A DNA stretch of 64,000 nucleotides. Source: Fodinibius roseus. Its GTDB lineage: Bacteria; Bacteroidota; Rhodothermia; Balneolales; Balneolaceae. The stretch covers positions 62,001 through 126,000 of the forward strand of contig NZ_FQUS01000004.1 in the NCBI RefSeq assembly GCF_900129315.1, read 5' to 3'. Below, in pieces: positions 1 to 8,227 of this stretch; the stretch's first letter is position 1, and each line of letters starts with the position of its first letter. Under the pieces are notes generated by a model that was not told the origin of the DNA, ran no database searches, and saw only the letters and a list, made by a program, of their open reading frames with translations. The translations under genes were made by a program, and so were the position numbers.

Positions 1-544
1 TAATGAGTACCGTTTTCCCCACCCCGGCGCCGCCGAAAAGTCCCGCTTTCCCCCCCCGCTCAAGCGGAGAGAGCAAATCCATCGCCTTGATGCCGGTCGT
101 CAATACCTCCCGGCCGGTTTCCTGTTCTGACAGGGTAACTTTCGGCTGAAAAATACTGCGCATAGTCTCCTGATCCACCGCTCCCTGCTGGTCGATCGGA
201 TCCCCGAATACATTCACAACACGTCCCAACAAGGCATCCCCCACCGGGACCGTCAGTGGGGATCCGGAATTTATAACGTTCGTCCCGCGGCTCAATCCCT
301 GGGTGGAATTCAGCGCCAGCGCCCGCACCGTTCGATCATCAATATGGGCGGACACTTCGGCAATAATCTGCGGATCCGATTCAATCACAAGCCGGGTTTG
401 CAGTACGGGAAGATCACGCTCAAACACAACATCAATAACACTGCCCCGCACCGATCGCACCCGGCCGGTGCACGGGGACGGTTCGGCCGCATTGGTACCG
501 GTACTGCTGCGATTAGCGCCTGTTATATCTTCTGTTAAAGGCAT
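1..544 (-). CDS. atpD: F1 ATPase beta subunit, N-ATPase-like, 3' part outside the window
   Basis: The catalytic beta subunit of a rotary F1Fo ATPase. The ATG at 544 opens a frame running off the left edge (181 codons visible). The N-terminal barrel has RVRSVRGSVIDVVF and HIDDRTVRALALNSTQGLSRG, then VPVGDALLGRVVNVFGDPID, and the P-loop GLFGGAGVGKTVLI is at the edge. The HxxxxTVRALAL..TQGL wording and short acidic leader fit the alternative (N-ATPase) beta subunits better than the standard ones; this subtype call is inference from memory. Only 9 nt separate it from the upstream phosphoenolpyruvate synthase gene, so both are probably on one transcript. A beta-first order matches N-ATPase operons, but the rest of the operon lies outside. 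Confidence 0.88.
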   Translation of the reverse strand, partial: MPLTEDITGANRSSTGTNAAEPSPCTGRVRSVRGSVIDVVFERDLPVLQTRLVIESDPQIIAEVSAHIDDRTVRALALNSTQGLSRGTNVINSGSPLTVPVGDALLGRVVNVFGDPIDQQGAVDQETMRSIFQPKVTLSEQETGREVLTTGIKAMDLLSPLERGGKAGLFGGAGVGKTVLI

Positions 545-553
545 GGTGGAAAA

Positions 554-2953
554 TCACGTGGAGTGTTTGTGTTCGGCCTGGTATACTTTTTTAATCACAC
601 TTACGACACTGTCCGGGTTCAGCGATATGGAGTCAATGCCGCACTCCACCAGGAAAGCCGCGTAATCGGTATTATCACTGGGAGCCTGTCCACAGAAACC
701 GATCCTGATTCCCGCCTGGTGGCCGCGGCTTATTACCTCGCGGATCGCTTTTTTAACGGCCGGATCATTTTCATCAAATAGGTAGGCCAGATCCGCGGAG
801 TCCCGATCCACCCCCAGGATAAGCTGCGTCAGGTCGTTGGATCCGATGGAAAATCCGTCAAACAGTTCTGCATATTCTTCCGTCAGAATATAGTTGCTCG
901 GAATTTCACACATCATATAGATTTGAAGATCATTTTCACCGCGCCGCAAACCGAAGGTCTCCATCTGCTCCAACACTTTGCGCGCCTCCGTCAACGTCCT
1001 GCAAAAGGGGATCATAATGATCACATTGTCAAGTCCTATTTCTGCACGGACTTTCTTGAGGGCCCGGCACTCCAGGGCAAATCCATCCCGGTAGCCATCG
1101 CTGTAATAGCGCGAGGCACCCCGCCACCCCAGCATCGGGTTCTGTTCATCCGGTTCGAATTCATTGCCACCGATCAGATCGGCATACTCGTTGGTTTTGA
1201 AGTCACTGGTTCGCACGATGACGGGATCCGGGTGTTGTGAGGCGGCTATTTTGGCGATGCCGCTGGACAGCTTATCCACAAAATACTGCTCAAGGTCACT
1301 ATACCCCCTGGTCAGTTTTCTTATTTTGGCAAACTCATCCTCATTGATAATTCGTTCGGGATGGGCCAGCGCCATCGGATGGATGCGAATATGCTGACTG
1401 ATAATGAATTCCATGCGGGCCAGTCCCACCCCACGAACGGGAAGCCGCCACCATTTAAAGGCCGATTCAGGGGTGGCCAGATTTAACATGATATCCGTTT
1501 GGGGCTCGGGAAGATCGTCCAGATCAACCTCATTGACCTCAAAATCAATCTTGCCCTCATAGATCTTGCCCTCCTCCCCCTCCCCGCTCGAAAGGGTTAC
1601 CTCCTGTCCCTCTTCAAGTATTTTTGTCCCTTCGCCGGTACCCACCACAGCCGAGATGCCCAGCTCGCGACTGACAATGGCCGCATGACACGTTCGTCCC
1701 CCGAAATCCGTAATAATACCGGCTACGTTTTTCAGGGACGGTACCCAGTCGGGCTCCGTCATTTCCGTAACGAGTATGTGATCGGGCTGCAGATTTTGAA
1801 GATCAGTGATATCATGCACATGCTTTATAATACCATGAACGATATTGTTTCCGATACTTAATCCCCTGATCAACACCGGCGCTCCGTCTTCGTGCAGGCG
1901 ATAGGTTTTAAAACTCCCGCCAGCCTGCTGAGAGTGAATCGTCTCGGGACGAGCCTGCACGATATAAAGCTCACCGGTCGAGTCTTCTTTCACCCATTCG
2001 ATATCCATCGGTTTCCCGTAATGCTTTTCAATATCGGCCGCCCAGCGGGCCAGCCGGAGTATCTCCTCATCCCCGAGTACAAACGACTGCCGCTCCATCA
2101 TGGAAGTAGGCAAATTTTTCGTTTTGTTTTCCCCCTCCGAGGCATACACCATTTTAAGCTCTTTGCTGCCTTTTATTTTCTCAATAATGGGACGCTTTTC
2201 CTCAGCATTCAAAAAAGGCTTGAAGACAAAAAACTGGTCCGGGTTCACCGTACCCTGCACCACATTTTCCCCGAGTCCCCACGAACCGTTGATAAGCACC
2301 ACATTGGGGAAGCCCGACTCCGTATCCACCGTAAACATGACCCCGGAACAAGCCTTGTCGGCTCTGACCATTTTCTGGATTCCGATGGAAAGCGCCACCT
2401 TCATGTGATCGAACCCCTTTTCCTCGCGGTAGGAGATGGCCCGATCGGTAAAAAGGGAGGCAAAACATTTCTTACAGATCCCCACCAGTTCATCGCCCCC
2501 GCGAATGTTCAGGTACGTTTCCTGTTGGCCCGCAAAGCTGGCATCGGGGAGGTCCTCAGCGGTTGCGCTGCTTCGGACAGCCACATCTACGTCCCCGGTA
2601 TCGTACTGCCCGGATAACTCCGAATAAGCTGCTCGTATTTTCTCAGCCAGTGGAATCGGGAATACGCCCTTGTTGATCATCTGCCGGATTGAACGGCCGG
2701 CCTCTTCCAGAGATATATCCCCGCGCCGGAATCTGCCTATCTCTTCTTCGACAGGAGCCTCCAGGCTGTTTTCTTTCATAAAAGCCCAATAGGCCTCCGC
2801 GGTGGTGGCAAAGCCGTTGGGAACACGGACGCCCATCGGTTCCAGGTGTTTGATCATTTCACCAAGGGAGGCATTTTTACCGCCGACCAGGCCAACATCG
2901 TCTATTCCGACCTCTTCAAACCAACGTATATAGGGTGATGATTGTTTGTCCAT
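554..2953 (-). CDS. ppsA: Phosphoenolpyruvate synthase
   Basis: Converts pyruvate, ATP and water to phosphoenolpyruvate, AMP and phosphate. At 799 aa it has the full family length. The ATP-grasp domain covers about residues 15-340 (LVGGKNASLGEM, VAVRSSATAEDLPDASFAGQ, VQARPET). The mobile phosphohistidine domain has GGRTCHAAIVSRELG with the catalytic His at 423. The C-terminal barrel has IGSNDLTQLILGVDRDS and GFCGQAPSD with the proton-donor Cys. The gene lies directly before the ATPase beta gene. In proteobacterial low-oxygen/dormancy clusters ppsA genes also sit among universal stress proteins, so a role in carbon and energy balance during energy limitation is likely but inferred. Confidence 0.95.
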   Translation of the reverse strand: MDKQSSPYIRWFEEVGIDDVGLVGGKNASLGEMIKHLEPMGVRVPNGFATTAEAYWAFMKENSLEAPVEEEIGRFRRGDISLEEAGRSIRQMINKGVFPIPLAEKIRAAYSELSGQYDTGDVDVAVRSSATAEDLPDASFAGQQETYLNIRGGDELVGICKKCFASLFTDRAISYREEKGFDHMKVALSIGIQKMVRADKACSGVMFTVDTESGFPNVVLINGSWGLGENVVQGTVNPDQFFVFKPFLNAEEKRPIIEKIKGSKELKMVYASEGENKTKNLPTSMMERQSFVLGDEEILRLARWAADIEKHYGKPMDIEWVKEDSTGELYIVQARPETIHSQQAGGSFKTYRLHEDGAPVLIRGLSIGNNIVHGIIKHVHDITDLQNLQPDHILVTEMTEPDWVPSLKNVAGIITDFGGRTCHAAIVSRELGISAVVGTGEGTKILEEGQEVTLSSGEGEEGKIYEGKIDFEVNEVDLDDLPEPQTDIMLNLATPESAFKWWRLPVRGVGLARMEFIISQHIRIHPMALAHPERIINEDEFAKIRKLTRGYSDLEQYFVDKLSSGIAKIAASQHPDPVIVRTSDFKTNEYADLIGGNEFEPDEQNPMLGWRGASRYYSDGYRDGFALECRALKKVRAEIGLDNVIIMIPFCRTLTEARKVLEQMETFGLRRGENDLQIYMMCEIPSNYILTEEYAELFDGFSIGSNDLTQLILGVDRDSADLAYLFDENDPAVKKAIREVISRGHQAGIRIGFCGQAPSDNTDYAAFLVECGIDSISLNPDSVVSVIKKVYQAEHKHST

Positions 2954-3043
2954 AATTTAATTGTAATAAAGGAATGCCCCGGTTGTATTCTTTAAAAGCT
3001 GAAAAATGAACTATCCCGGATTTTTCACCAGGAAATTTGGTCC

Positions 3044-3796
3044 TCAGCGTGCCACATAGCCTCCGTCCACCAACAGCGGGTGCCCGGTAACAAAAGAAGC
3101 TTCATCGGAAGCCAGCCACACAACGGCATCAGCTACCTCACGTGGCTTGCCCAACCGTCCTGCAGGATGAAGTGAAATGATATATTGTTTGGTTTCTTCA
3201 TCGGTGGTAATACCGGCATCTTCCAGCATCGGTGTTTCAATAAAGCCCGGACATACAGCATTGATACGTATACCTTTCTGTGCATATTCAATAGCAGCAG
3301 TTTTGGTAAGTCCCAGCAGACCGTGTTTGGAGGCAACATAAGCAGGTGCCTCGGCAAAACCCACATGTCCGAGTATGGAGGAAATATTAACAATCGAGCC
3401 GCTCCCATTCTCAAGCATGGCTTCAATTTCATATTTCATACACAAAAATTGTCCCCTCAGGTTAATATTGAGCACCTTATCCCACCCCGCGGTGCTGTAT
3501 TCACCGCTGGTTGCGGACTCTCCGCCTATACCGGCATTGTTACAGGCCATATCCAGGCGTCCGAATTTTTCTATTGCTTCATTAACCATATTGCGAACGT
3601 CATCCTCCCGGGATATATCCGCTTTGACAGAGAGAACCTCGGCTCCTTCTTCCTTGATCTTTTTCTCTGTTTCCTTAAGGTCTTCGCCTTTGATATCGGA
3701 AATTACGATATCGGCTCCCTTTCTTGCGAAGGCGATGGCCGTTTCCCTGCCGATACCCGTAGCTGCACCTGTAATTAAAGCAACTTTATTATCCAT
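3044..3796 (-). CDS. SDR family oxidoreductase (glucose 1-dehydrogenase-like)
   Basis: A 250-aa classical short-chain dehydrogenase. It has the Rossmann motif TGAATGIG near residue 9, the acidic residue after beta-2 (ISDIKG) suggesting NAD preference, NNAG near 90, and the catalytic Ser (IVNISS) and YVASK Tyr-Lys pair. The C-terminus LVDGGYVAR is typical of the glucose 1-dehydrogenase-like subgroup. The substrate cannot be told from sequence. It stands on the same strand as its neighbours, 90 nt upstream of ppsA, and may be co-expressed with it. Confidence 0.9.
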   Translation of the reverse strand: MDNKVALITGAATGIGRETAIAFARKGADIVISDIKGEDLKETEKKIKEEGAEVLSVKADISREDDVRNMVNEAIEKFGRLDMACNNAGIGGESATSGEYSTAGWDKVLNINLRGQFLCMKYEIEAMLENGSGSIVNISSILGHVGFAEAPAYVASKHGLLGLTKTAAIEYAQKGIRINAVCPGFIETPMLEDAGITTDEETKQYIISLHPAGRLGKPREVADAVVWLASDEASFVTGHPLLVDGGYVAR

Positions 3797-3835
3797 AATA
3801 GTCCGTATTAAACAACCAGTGCATACTCTGATTAG

Positions 3836-4033
3836 TTATAATTTTTTTGGGGCCGCTTGACAGGTCGATACGCCCAACAGCGCATACAGGGGACATACTC
3901 CGACGATGCCCGTAATCAACGGAATCAGTCCTACGACTCCCCACCAGCTTTGATAATAGAAGCCGAGAAAAAATATTACTACTGCAAGTATCACTCGTAC
4001 TATGGTGTCTGTCCTTCCTACATTGGTTTTCAT
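3836..4033 (-). CDS. DUF2892 (YgaP-like) small membrane protein
   Basis: A 65-aa protein starting MKTNVGRTDTIVRV, with two hydrophobic helices (about residues 12-30 and 32-52) and the signature GxxPLxTGIVGVCPLYxLLGVSTC. This pattern fits DUF2892 inner-membrane proteins, which often occur beside rhodanese or stress genes. A longer overlapping frame exists but only this one carries the family pattern. The function is unknown. Confidence 0.8.
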   Translation of the reverse strand: MKTNVGRTDTIVRVILAVVIFFLGFYYQSWWGVVGLIPLITGIVGVCPLYALLGVSTCQAAPKKL

Positions 4034-4062
4034 GATAGCCTCTTTTCATTAAAATTAACGAA

Positions 4063-4091
4063 CCGGCAAATGGTCATGGCCCTTTTGCCGG
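4063..4091 (-). terminator. Hairpin after the Hsp20 gene, possible terminator
   Basis: Perfect 8-bp arms CCGGCAAA (4063-4070) and TTTGCCGG (4084-4091) flank a 13-nt loop, 27 nt past the Hsp20 stop on the minus strand. The following bases are T-rich but lack a clean T run, so termination is only possible. Confidence 0.45.
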
Positions 4092-4118
4092 CCCTATTAC
4101 ATGTATGTTTGTTAATTC

Positions 4119-4568
4119 TCAATCTATCGGCACGGTTTTAGGTTTTTGCACCTCGGCTTTCGGAACAGTTACTTTTAAGACGCCATCCTTAAATCGAGCT
4201 TTGATTTTGTCATCCTTGCCTGCCGAGGGAAGCGTAAACGAACGCGTAAAACTACCATGATACCGCTCCTTGCGAAGAAAGTCCTCTTTCTCCTCTTTTT
4301 CCTCGTGCTGACGCTCGCCACTGATGGTCAATCTGTTATCCTTATAACTGACTTCCACATCTTCTTTGGAGATGCCCGGCAGGTCCACTGATACGATATA
4401 TTCTTCATCCGTTTCACTGACATCCGTATCCGGGGCCCATAGTTCCATTCGCATTCCATCGCCGCCCTCTCTGCGCGAAAAAGGTACGATATCATCGAAA
4501 AAACGATCCATCTCCCGCCGAATAGATTCAATCGGAGACAACTCGGATTTCTTTTGTATTGCTTTCAT
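4119..4568 (-). CDS. Small heat-shock protein, Hsp20/alpha-crystallin family
   Basis: A 149-aa ATP-independent holdase chaperone. The alpha-crystallin domain spans about residues 42-140: APDTDVSETDEEYIVSVDLPG at its start, ISKEDVEVSY, and the closing GVLKVTVPK. The short N-arm and C-tail fit bacterial class A/B proteins. The start is fixed by a strong Shine-Dalgarno AAGGAGGAG 5-6 nt before ATG, showing that this organism uses SD sequences. Two palindromes of the candidate operator type (4722-4739 and 4790-4807) lie upstream. Co-location with universal stress proteins and ppsA is typical of low-oxygen stress clusters. Confidence 0.95.
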   Translation of the reverse strand: MKAIQKKSELSPIESIRREMDRFFDDIVPFSRREGGDGMRMELWAPDTDVSETDEEYIVSVDLPGISKEDVEVSYKDNRLTISGERQHEEKEEKEDFLRKERYHGSFTRSFTLPSAGKDDKIKARFKDGVLKVTVPKAEVQKPKTVPID

Positions 4569-4721
4569 AATTACTCCTCCTTATTTGTATTGAAATTCTA
4601 TAAGCATTTTTCCGTAAAAATCCGGTTCTGCTTATTTCTCATATATAAGTAAGGAATTATATGGACACAGGTATGCAGTACGATCTTATCGAAACGTGTA
4701 GGAAAGCAGTAATTGTAGTGA

Positions 4722-4739
4722 TAGGGGATTTCCCTACAT
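4722..4739. promoter_or_regulatory. Candidate operator palindrome A
   Basis: TAGGGGATTTCCCTACAT, with perfect arms TAGGG-N5-CCCTA, 154 bp upstream of the Hsp20 start. It aligns without gaps to 17616-17633, 19288-19305 and, more weakly, 7436-7453. Confidence 0.5.
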
Positions 4740-4789
4740 GCAATAACTGAACTTTGAAGTACTGCTGACTTTTAGTTGCCGGCAGGTAT

Positions 4790-4807
4790 TATGTCAGGAT
4801 ATGACAG
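4790..4807. promoter_or_regulatory. Candidate operator palindrome A2
   Basis: TATGTCAGGATATGACAG contains the perfect inverted repeat TGTCA-N5-TGACA (4792-4806). Its right half resembles the site at 19288-19305. It lies about 220 bp upstream of Hsp20. Confidence 0.4.
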
Positions 4808-5227
4808 GCCGCTTTTTTCTCTCTCCTGGCTATTATTCATTTTTCTATACTTTTTAAAACCTATGTTTTGCCCAATCTCTATATTTTCGCTATTTCAATA
4901 TCCTCATCTTTAGTCTATACACTACGGTTTTAAAATCACTCAGGAGTTGGTATTGAACAAAAACCCTCTGGTTTTTCAAAGGCCTCTTATCATTTATCCA
5001 GAAATGAAACCGGTTTGTCGTGCTATGATGAACTCTCTCTGCTGCAAACCGACTGTCCGGGGACACTCTTCGGGATGCTTCACAAAACCATCGAACGTGT
5101 CATTCTGAGCCTGCCAACGAATCTCAAACTAACGGTTGTGGCTTCTAAAAGAGTAACTTTGATGACTCATGTGATGACAGCCGGGGTTTGCAAAATCCTT
5201 CCTGATGACCCTGAAAAATGGGAAGGG

Positions 5228-5899
5228 CTACTCCAGGTTGGCGCCTTCCGTCTCCACCCATTTCACCGCATGCATCATGAGCTCCGTGGCGTTTTCAAGA
5301 TTAAGTTTGGTTTTAATCCGGGCCCGGTACGATTCCACTGTTTTTACAGCAAGATGTAGCTTTTCGGCTATTTCCCGGGTGTTATTCCCTTTGCCGGTAA
5401 GTTCGAAGACCTCCAGCTCACGATCGCTTAAAAGATCGAGGGGTGATTTATTGAGATCTTTTTGCCCGCTTGCCATGCCCAGCAGTAACTTTTCATTGAT
5501 GGCATCACTAACGTAGATTCGGCCATTGAGTATTTTTCTCACCGCTTTAATTAAAACATCCCCGGCTTCCTGCTTCATAACGTATCCCTTGGCCCCGGCA
5601 CGCAATACTCGTTCCGCGTATAAATTTTCCTCATGTCGCGATACGACCAGTATCTTCAGATCGGGATCCTGTGCAGCAAGATGCTTTACCAGTTCCAGGC
5701 CGCTCATGCCGGGCAGGGAGATATCTATAACGGCCAGATCAGGCGCAAGTTCATCGTATTTTTCCACGACCTCTTCAGCGCGCTCGAACTGTGCTATGAC
5801 TTCAAACCCAAGTTCCGAATCCAGCGTCATGGATAATCCTTTGCGCATCATCGGATGGTCGTCCACTACTATGATTTTTGTCTTGGAATCTTTACCCAT
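5228..5899 (-). CDS. Response regulator, NarL/FixJ (LuxR-HTH) family
   Basis: A 223-aa two-domain transcription factor. The receiver domain covers about residues 7-125 with the acidic pair DD (13-14), phospho-acceptor Asp59 in VIDISLPGMSG and Lys109 in GYVMK. The C-terminal LuxR-type helix-turn-helix (about 155-217) has LSDRELEVFEL and TREIAEKLHLAVKTVESYRARI. It follows the histidine kinase gene by 12 nt, so the two form a cognate pair. NarL/FixJ regulators bind short GGG/CCC-type inverted repeats in known cases, matching the recurrent palindromes nearby. That target assignment is inference. Confidence 0.95.
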   Translation of the reverse strand: MGKDSKTKIIVVDDHPMMRKGLSMTLDSELGFEVIAQFERAEEVVEKYDELAPDLAVIDISLPGMSGLELVKHLAAQDPDLKILVVSRHEENLYAERVLRAGAKGYVMKQEAGDVLIKAVRKILNGRIYVSDAINEKLLLGMASGQKDLNKSPLDLLSDRELEVFELTGKGNNTREIAEKLHLAVKTVESYRARIKTKLNLENATELMMHAVKWVETEGANLE

Positions 5900-5911
5900 A
5901 ATAAAAGATAG

Positions 5912-7348
5912 TTATATTTTATTTACCATTTCAATATTGTACAACGGGATGCTGCATATTACCCGGGTCCATCCTTCAGGAGTTTCGGTAATATTCAAGT
6001 TGCCCCCTAATATATGGGAGCGGTATTTCATCGTATTGATGCCCATGCCTTTATCTTTTTTTTCACTTGTAGCGGGAAATCCTGTGCCATTATCTTCGAC
6101 AACAAGCTGTAATCTTTTTTTACTGTTATTGGCTTCCAGACGGACGAATATCTTTGTAGCCTGACCATGTTTGACTGCATTATTAATGGCTTCCTGTGCA
6201 ATGCGGTACAGGTGCAGGGCAACCGTCGGCTTTTCAATTTTAAAATCACTGGGACATTTAAAGGTGCATGGCGTATCCGTAAGTATTTCAATCCGCTCAC
6301 AAAGTCGACTCATGGCAGCCTGCAGTCCTTCATTTTCCAGCTCAATATGCGCCAGTCCATGCGCCAGTTCACGAGCTTGCTCATCCGCTTCCCTGATCAT
6401 ATTGGAAATTTCCAGCACTTCATCTGCCGCCGGCAGCCCGTTGGCTTCCAGCTTGCGGGCCAGATTCCTGCTGATCAGGCTTATGCCTGAAAGCATCTGT
6501 CCCAGTCCGTCGTGTAGTTCATGTGCGATACGGCGGCGCTCATCCTCGGCTATCTCAAGGATTTCATTTTCCAGCTTGCGCCGGTTACTGATATCTTTGA
6601 TTAATCCGGTAAAAATTACTTCATCCCCGACGTTAACCTCGCTTACAGCCAGCTCAATGGGAAATACGCTCCCGTCCTTTCGCTTGCCTCTTACTTCTCT
6701 GCCAATGCCGATAATTTTGCGTTCGCCCGTCTCCAGATAATTGTCCAGGTACTCATCATGCTCCTCATGGTAGGGAGACGGCATAAGCATGCTTATATTT
6801 TCCCCGATTACTTCTGCGGGTCGGTAGCCAAACATCTTCTCGGCTGCCTGGTTAAAGTTCTGAATGATTCCCTCTCTGTCAATGGTGATAATCCCTTCAA
6901 CAGCCGTTTCCAGAATCGCTTCGGTCCGGGCCTGGCTCTCGGCCAGCTCTAACTCCGCTTTTTTCTGCAAGCTGATGTCACTGGCATTACCCAGGATAAC
7001 CGGCTCTCCCCGGCTATTTTCGATCATAGTTCTCTTTACATCCAGCCAGATACGGGAACCGTCCTTATGGCGTCCCTCCATCTCAAGGGAAAGCTCCTTC
7101 CCTTTTTTTAAAAACTCCAGCTCATCCTTAAAATTGTCCGACTCCCGCCCCGGATAAAGTCGCCAGACCGGCTTGCCTATGATCTCCCCGGCTTTATAGC
7201 CAAACACTTTTTCACCGCCCCCATTCCAGTACAGGATCGTCCCCTCCAGATCCAACAGCATCACCAGCCGGGGAAGGTGATCCATCATCTTTCGCAGATC
7301 TTTTTCGTCAACCGGGTTATTTAAATATTCTTCTTTTAAGAGACTCAT
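5912..7348 (-). CDS. PAS-PAS histidine kinase with FixL-like heme PAS, HisKA_3 type
   Basis: A cytosolic sensor kinase of 478 aa from ATG 7348; an in-frame start at 7384 is less likely because the N-terminus MSLLKEEYLNN is the natural one. PAS1 is about residues 20-130 and PAS2 about 140-255. PAS2 contains LMPSPYHEEHDEYLDNY followed by IIGIGREVRGKRKDGSVFP, closely matching FixL. The FixL heme-ligand His corresponds to H197 and the oxygen-responsive Arg to R217. The HisKA_3 domain has ELHDGLGQ (phospho-His H279) and the HATPase has NNAVKHG, DNGTGF and GMGI. No transmembrane segment is seen. It probably senses oxygen and phosphorylates the adjacent regulator. Confidence 0.93.
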   Translation of the reverse strand: MSLLKEEYLNNPVDEKDLRKMMDHLPRLVMLLDLEGTILYWNGGGEKVFGYKAGEIIGKPVWRLYPGRESDNFKDELEFLKKGKELSLEMEGRHKDGSRIWLDVKRTMIENSRGEPVILGNASDISLQKKAELELAESQARTEAILETAVEGIITIDREGIIQNFNQAAEKMFGYRPAEVIGENISMLMPSPYHEEHDEYLDNYLETGERKIIGIGREVRGKRKDGSVFPIELAVSEVNVGDEVIFTGLIKDISNRRKLENEILEIAEDERRRIAHELHDGLGQMLSGISLISRNLARKLEANGLPAADEVLEISNMIREADEQARELAHGLAHIELENEGLQAAMSRLCERIEILTDTPCTFKCPSDFKIEKPTVALHLYRIAQEAINNAVKHGQATKIFVRLEANNSKKRLQLVVEDNGTGFPATSEKKDKGMGINTMKYRSHILGGNLNITETPEGWTRVICSIPLYNIEMVNKI

Positions 7349-7435
7349 AAGAAATTTTAATTGCGGATACGCACAAACACCCAAGTTAAAAAGTTATCGG
7401 ACTTCTCCTTAATTTAAATCTAAAATTTTAATACA

Positions 7436-7453
7436 TGGCAAATTCCCCTACAT
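7436..7453. promoter_or_regulatory. Candidate operator site E
   Basis: TGGCAAATTCCCCTACAT shares the right half CCCTACAT with site A, in the same spacing frame; the left half is poor. It lies in the divergent spacer between the histidine kinase (start 88 bp away) and the YciF-like gene (start 147 bp away). Confidence 0.35.
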
Positions 7454-7599
7454 CCTATTGTCAGGTTCCCCCCTACTTCCCGATCAGCTGTTCCCCTCTT
7501 TTCGGAATCCACAAAATATGGTTATATATAATTCAAGATGTTCACCTGATCAAAATAATTCTAAATATACCAGTAATTATACAATTAAAAATACCCGAT

Positions 7600-8145
7600 A
7601 TGAAAGATCAAGAACAGGATATCATAGATCTCTACGATTTAATGCTTGAGCAGCTGCGTGATCTGTACGACGGGGAGCGCCAGCAGCTTGATTATCTTCG
7701 TAAAGCCGAAGAGCAGGCAGATTCATTTGAGCTGGACGAAATCATACAGATGCATCGCAGGGAAACCAAAAATCAGCTGGAGCGAATAGAAGAAGTGTTT
7801 GACATACTCCATGAAGAACCGGCCGGTGAATCGTGCGATGGCATCAGGGGGATCATTGAGGAAGCGGTGAAGCTGAGTGATCGCTGCAAAAATCCGGAAG
7901 TGCGGGATGCTGCACTGGTAACCGCCATCCAGCATATCAACCACTATGAAATTGCCGGATACGGCACCGCCATCTCCTATGCCAAGGCCCATGAGCAACA
8001 CGATATTGCCGAACGTTTGCTCGATACGCTGAGAGAAGAAAAAAGGGCCGACATGGGATTAAGCGACCTCGCCCAGGATCAAATCAATCCGCACGCAAAA
8101 TGGACGGCTATTGTCAAAAAGTCGGAAAAGGAATCGACTTCATGA
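7600..8145 (+). CDS. YciE/YciF (DUF892) ferritin-like protein
   Basis: A 181-aa all-helical protein of the DUF892 group. LYDLMLEQLRDLYDGERQQLDYL at the N-terminus, MHRRETKNQLERIEEVF and AIQHINHYEIAGYGTAISYA supply the Glu/His residues typical of the ferritin-like bundle. Family members are stress-induced, probably metal-binding, and of uncertain reaction. The start ATG at 7600 is chosen because the upstream in-frame extension (from 7435) is AT-rich, overlaps the promoter zone and shows no homologous pattern. It is divergent from the sensor kinase gene. Confidence 0.88.
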   Translation: MKDQEQDIIDLYDLMLEQLRDLYDGERQQLDYLRKAEEQADSFELDEIIQMHRRETKNQLERIEEVFDILHEEPAGESCDGIRGIIEEAVKLSDRCKNPEVRDAALVTAIQHINHYEIAGYGTAISYAKAHEQHDIAERLLDTLREEKRADMGLSDLAQDQINPHAKWTAIVKKSEKESTS

Positions 8146-8227
8146 GTATAAAACGGTAGGTTCATGTGCTGTTGCAGTACGCTCCTGTACGTTCAGTACA
8201 AACTTTATTCATATCAAATTATAGTTT

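Larger units (their letters stand above)
4569..5227. other. Intergenic spacer upstream of Hsp20
   Basis: A 659-bp spacer between Hsp20 and the response regulator gene. It holds two candidate operator palindromes. I see no convincing gene: a plus-strand frame at 5015-5359 runs far into the regulator gene antisense and has no recognisable motif. An AT-rich stretch follows at 4840-4970. Confidence 0.6.

Noticed and set aside
1892-2617. Plus-strand ORF of 241 aa in the ppsA region
   Set aside because: Antisense shadow of the conserved ppsA gene; sequence composition is atypical for a protein.
5015-5359. Plus-strand ORF of 114 aa
   Set aside because: Half of it is antisense to the response regulator and it has no start context, SD or motif.
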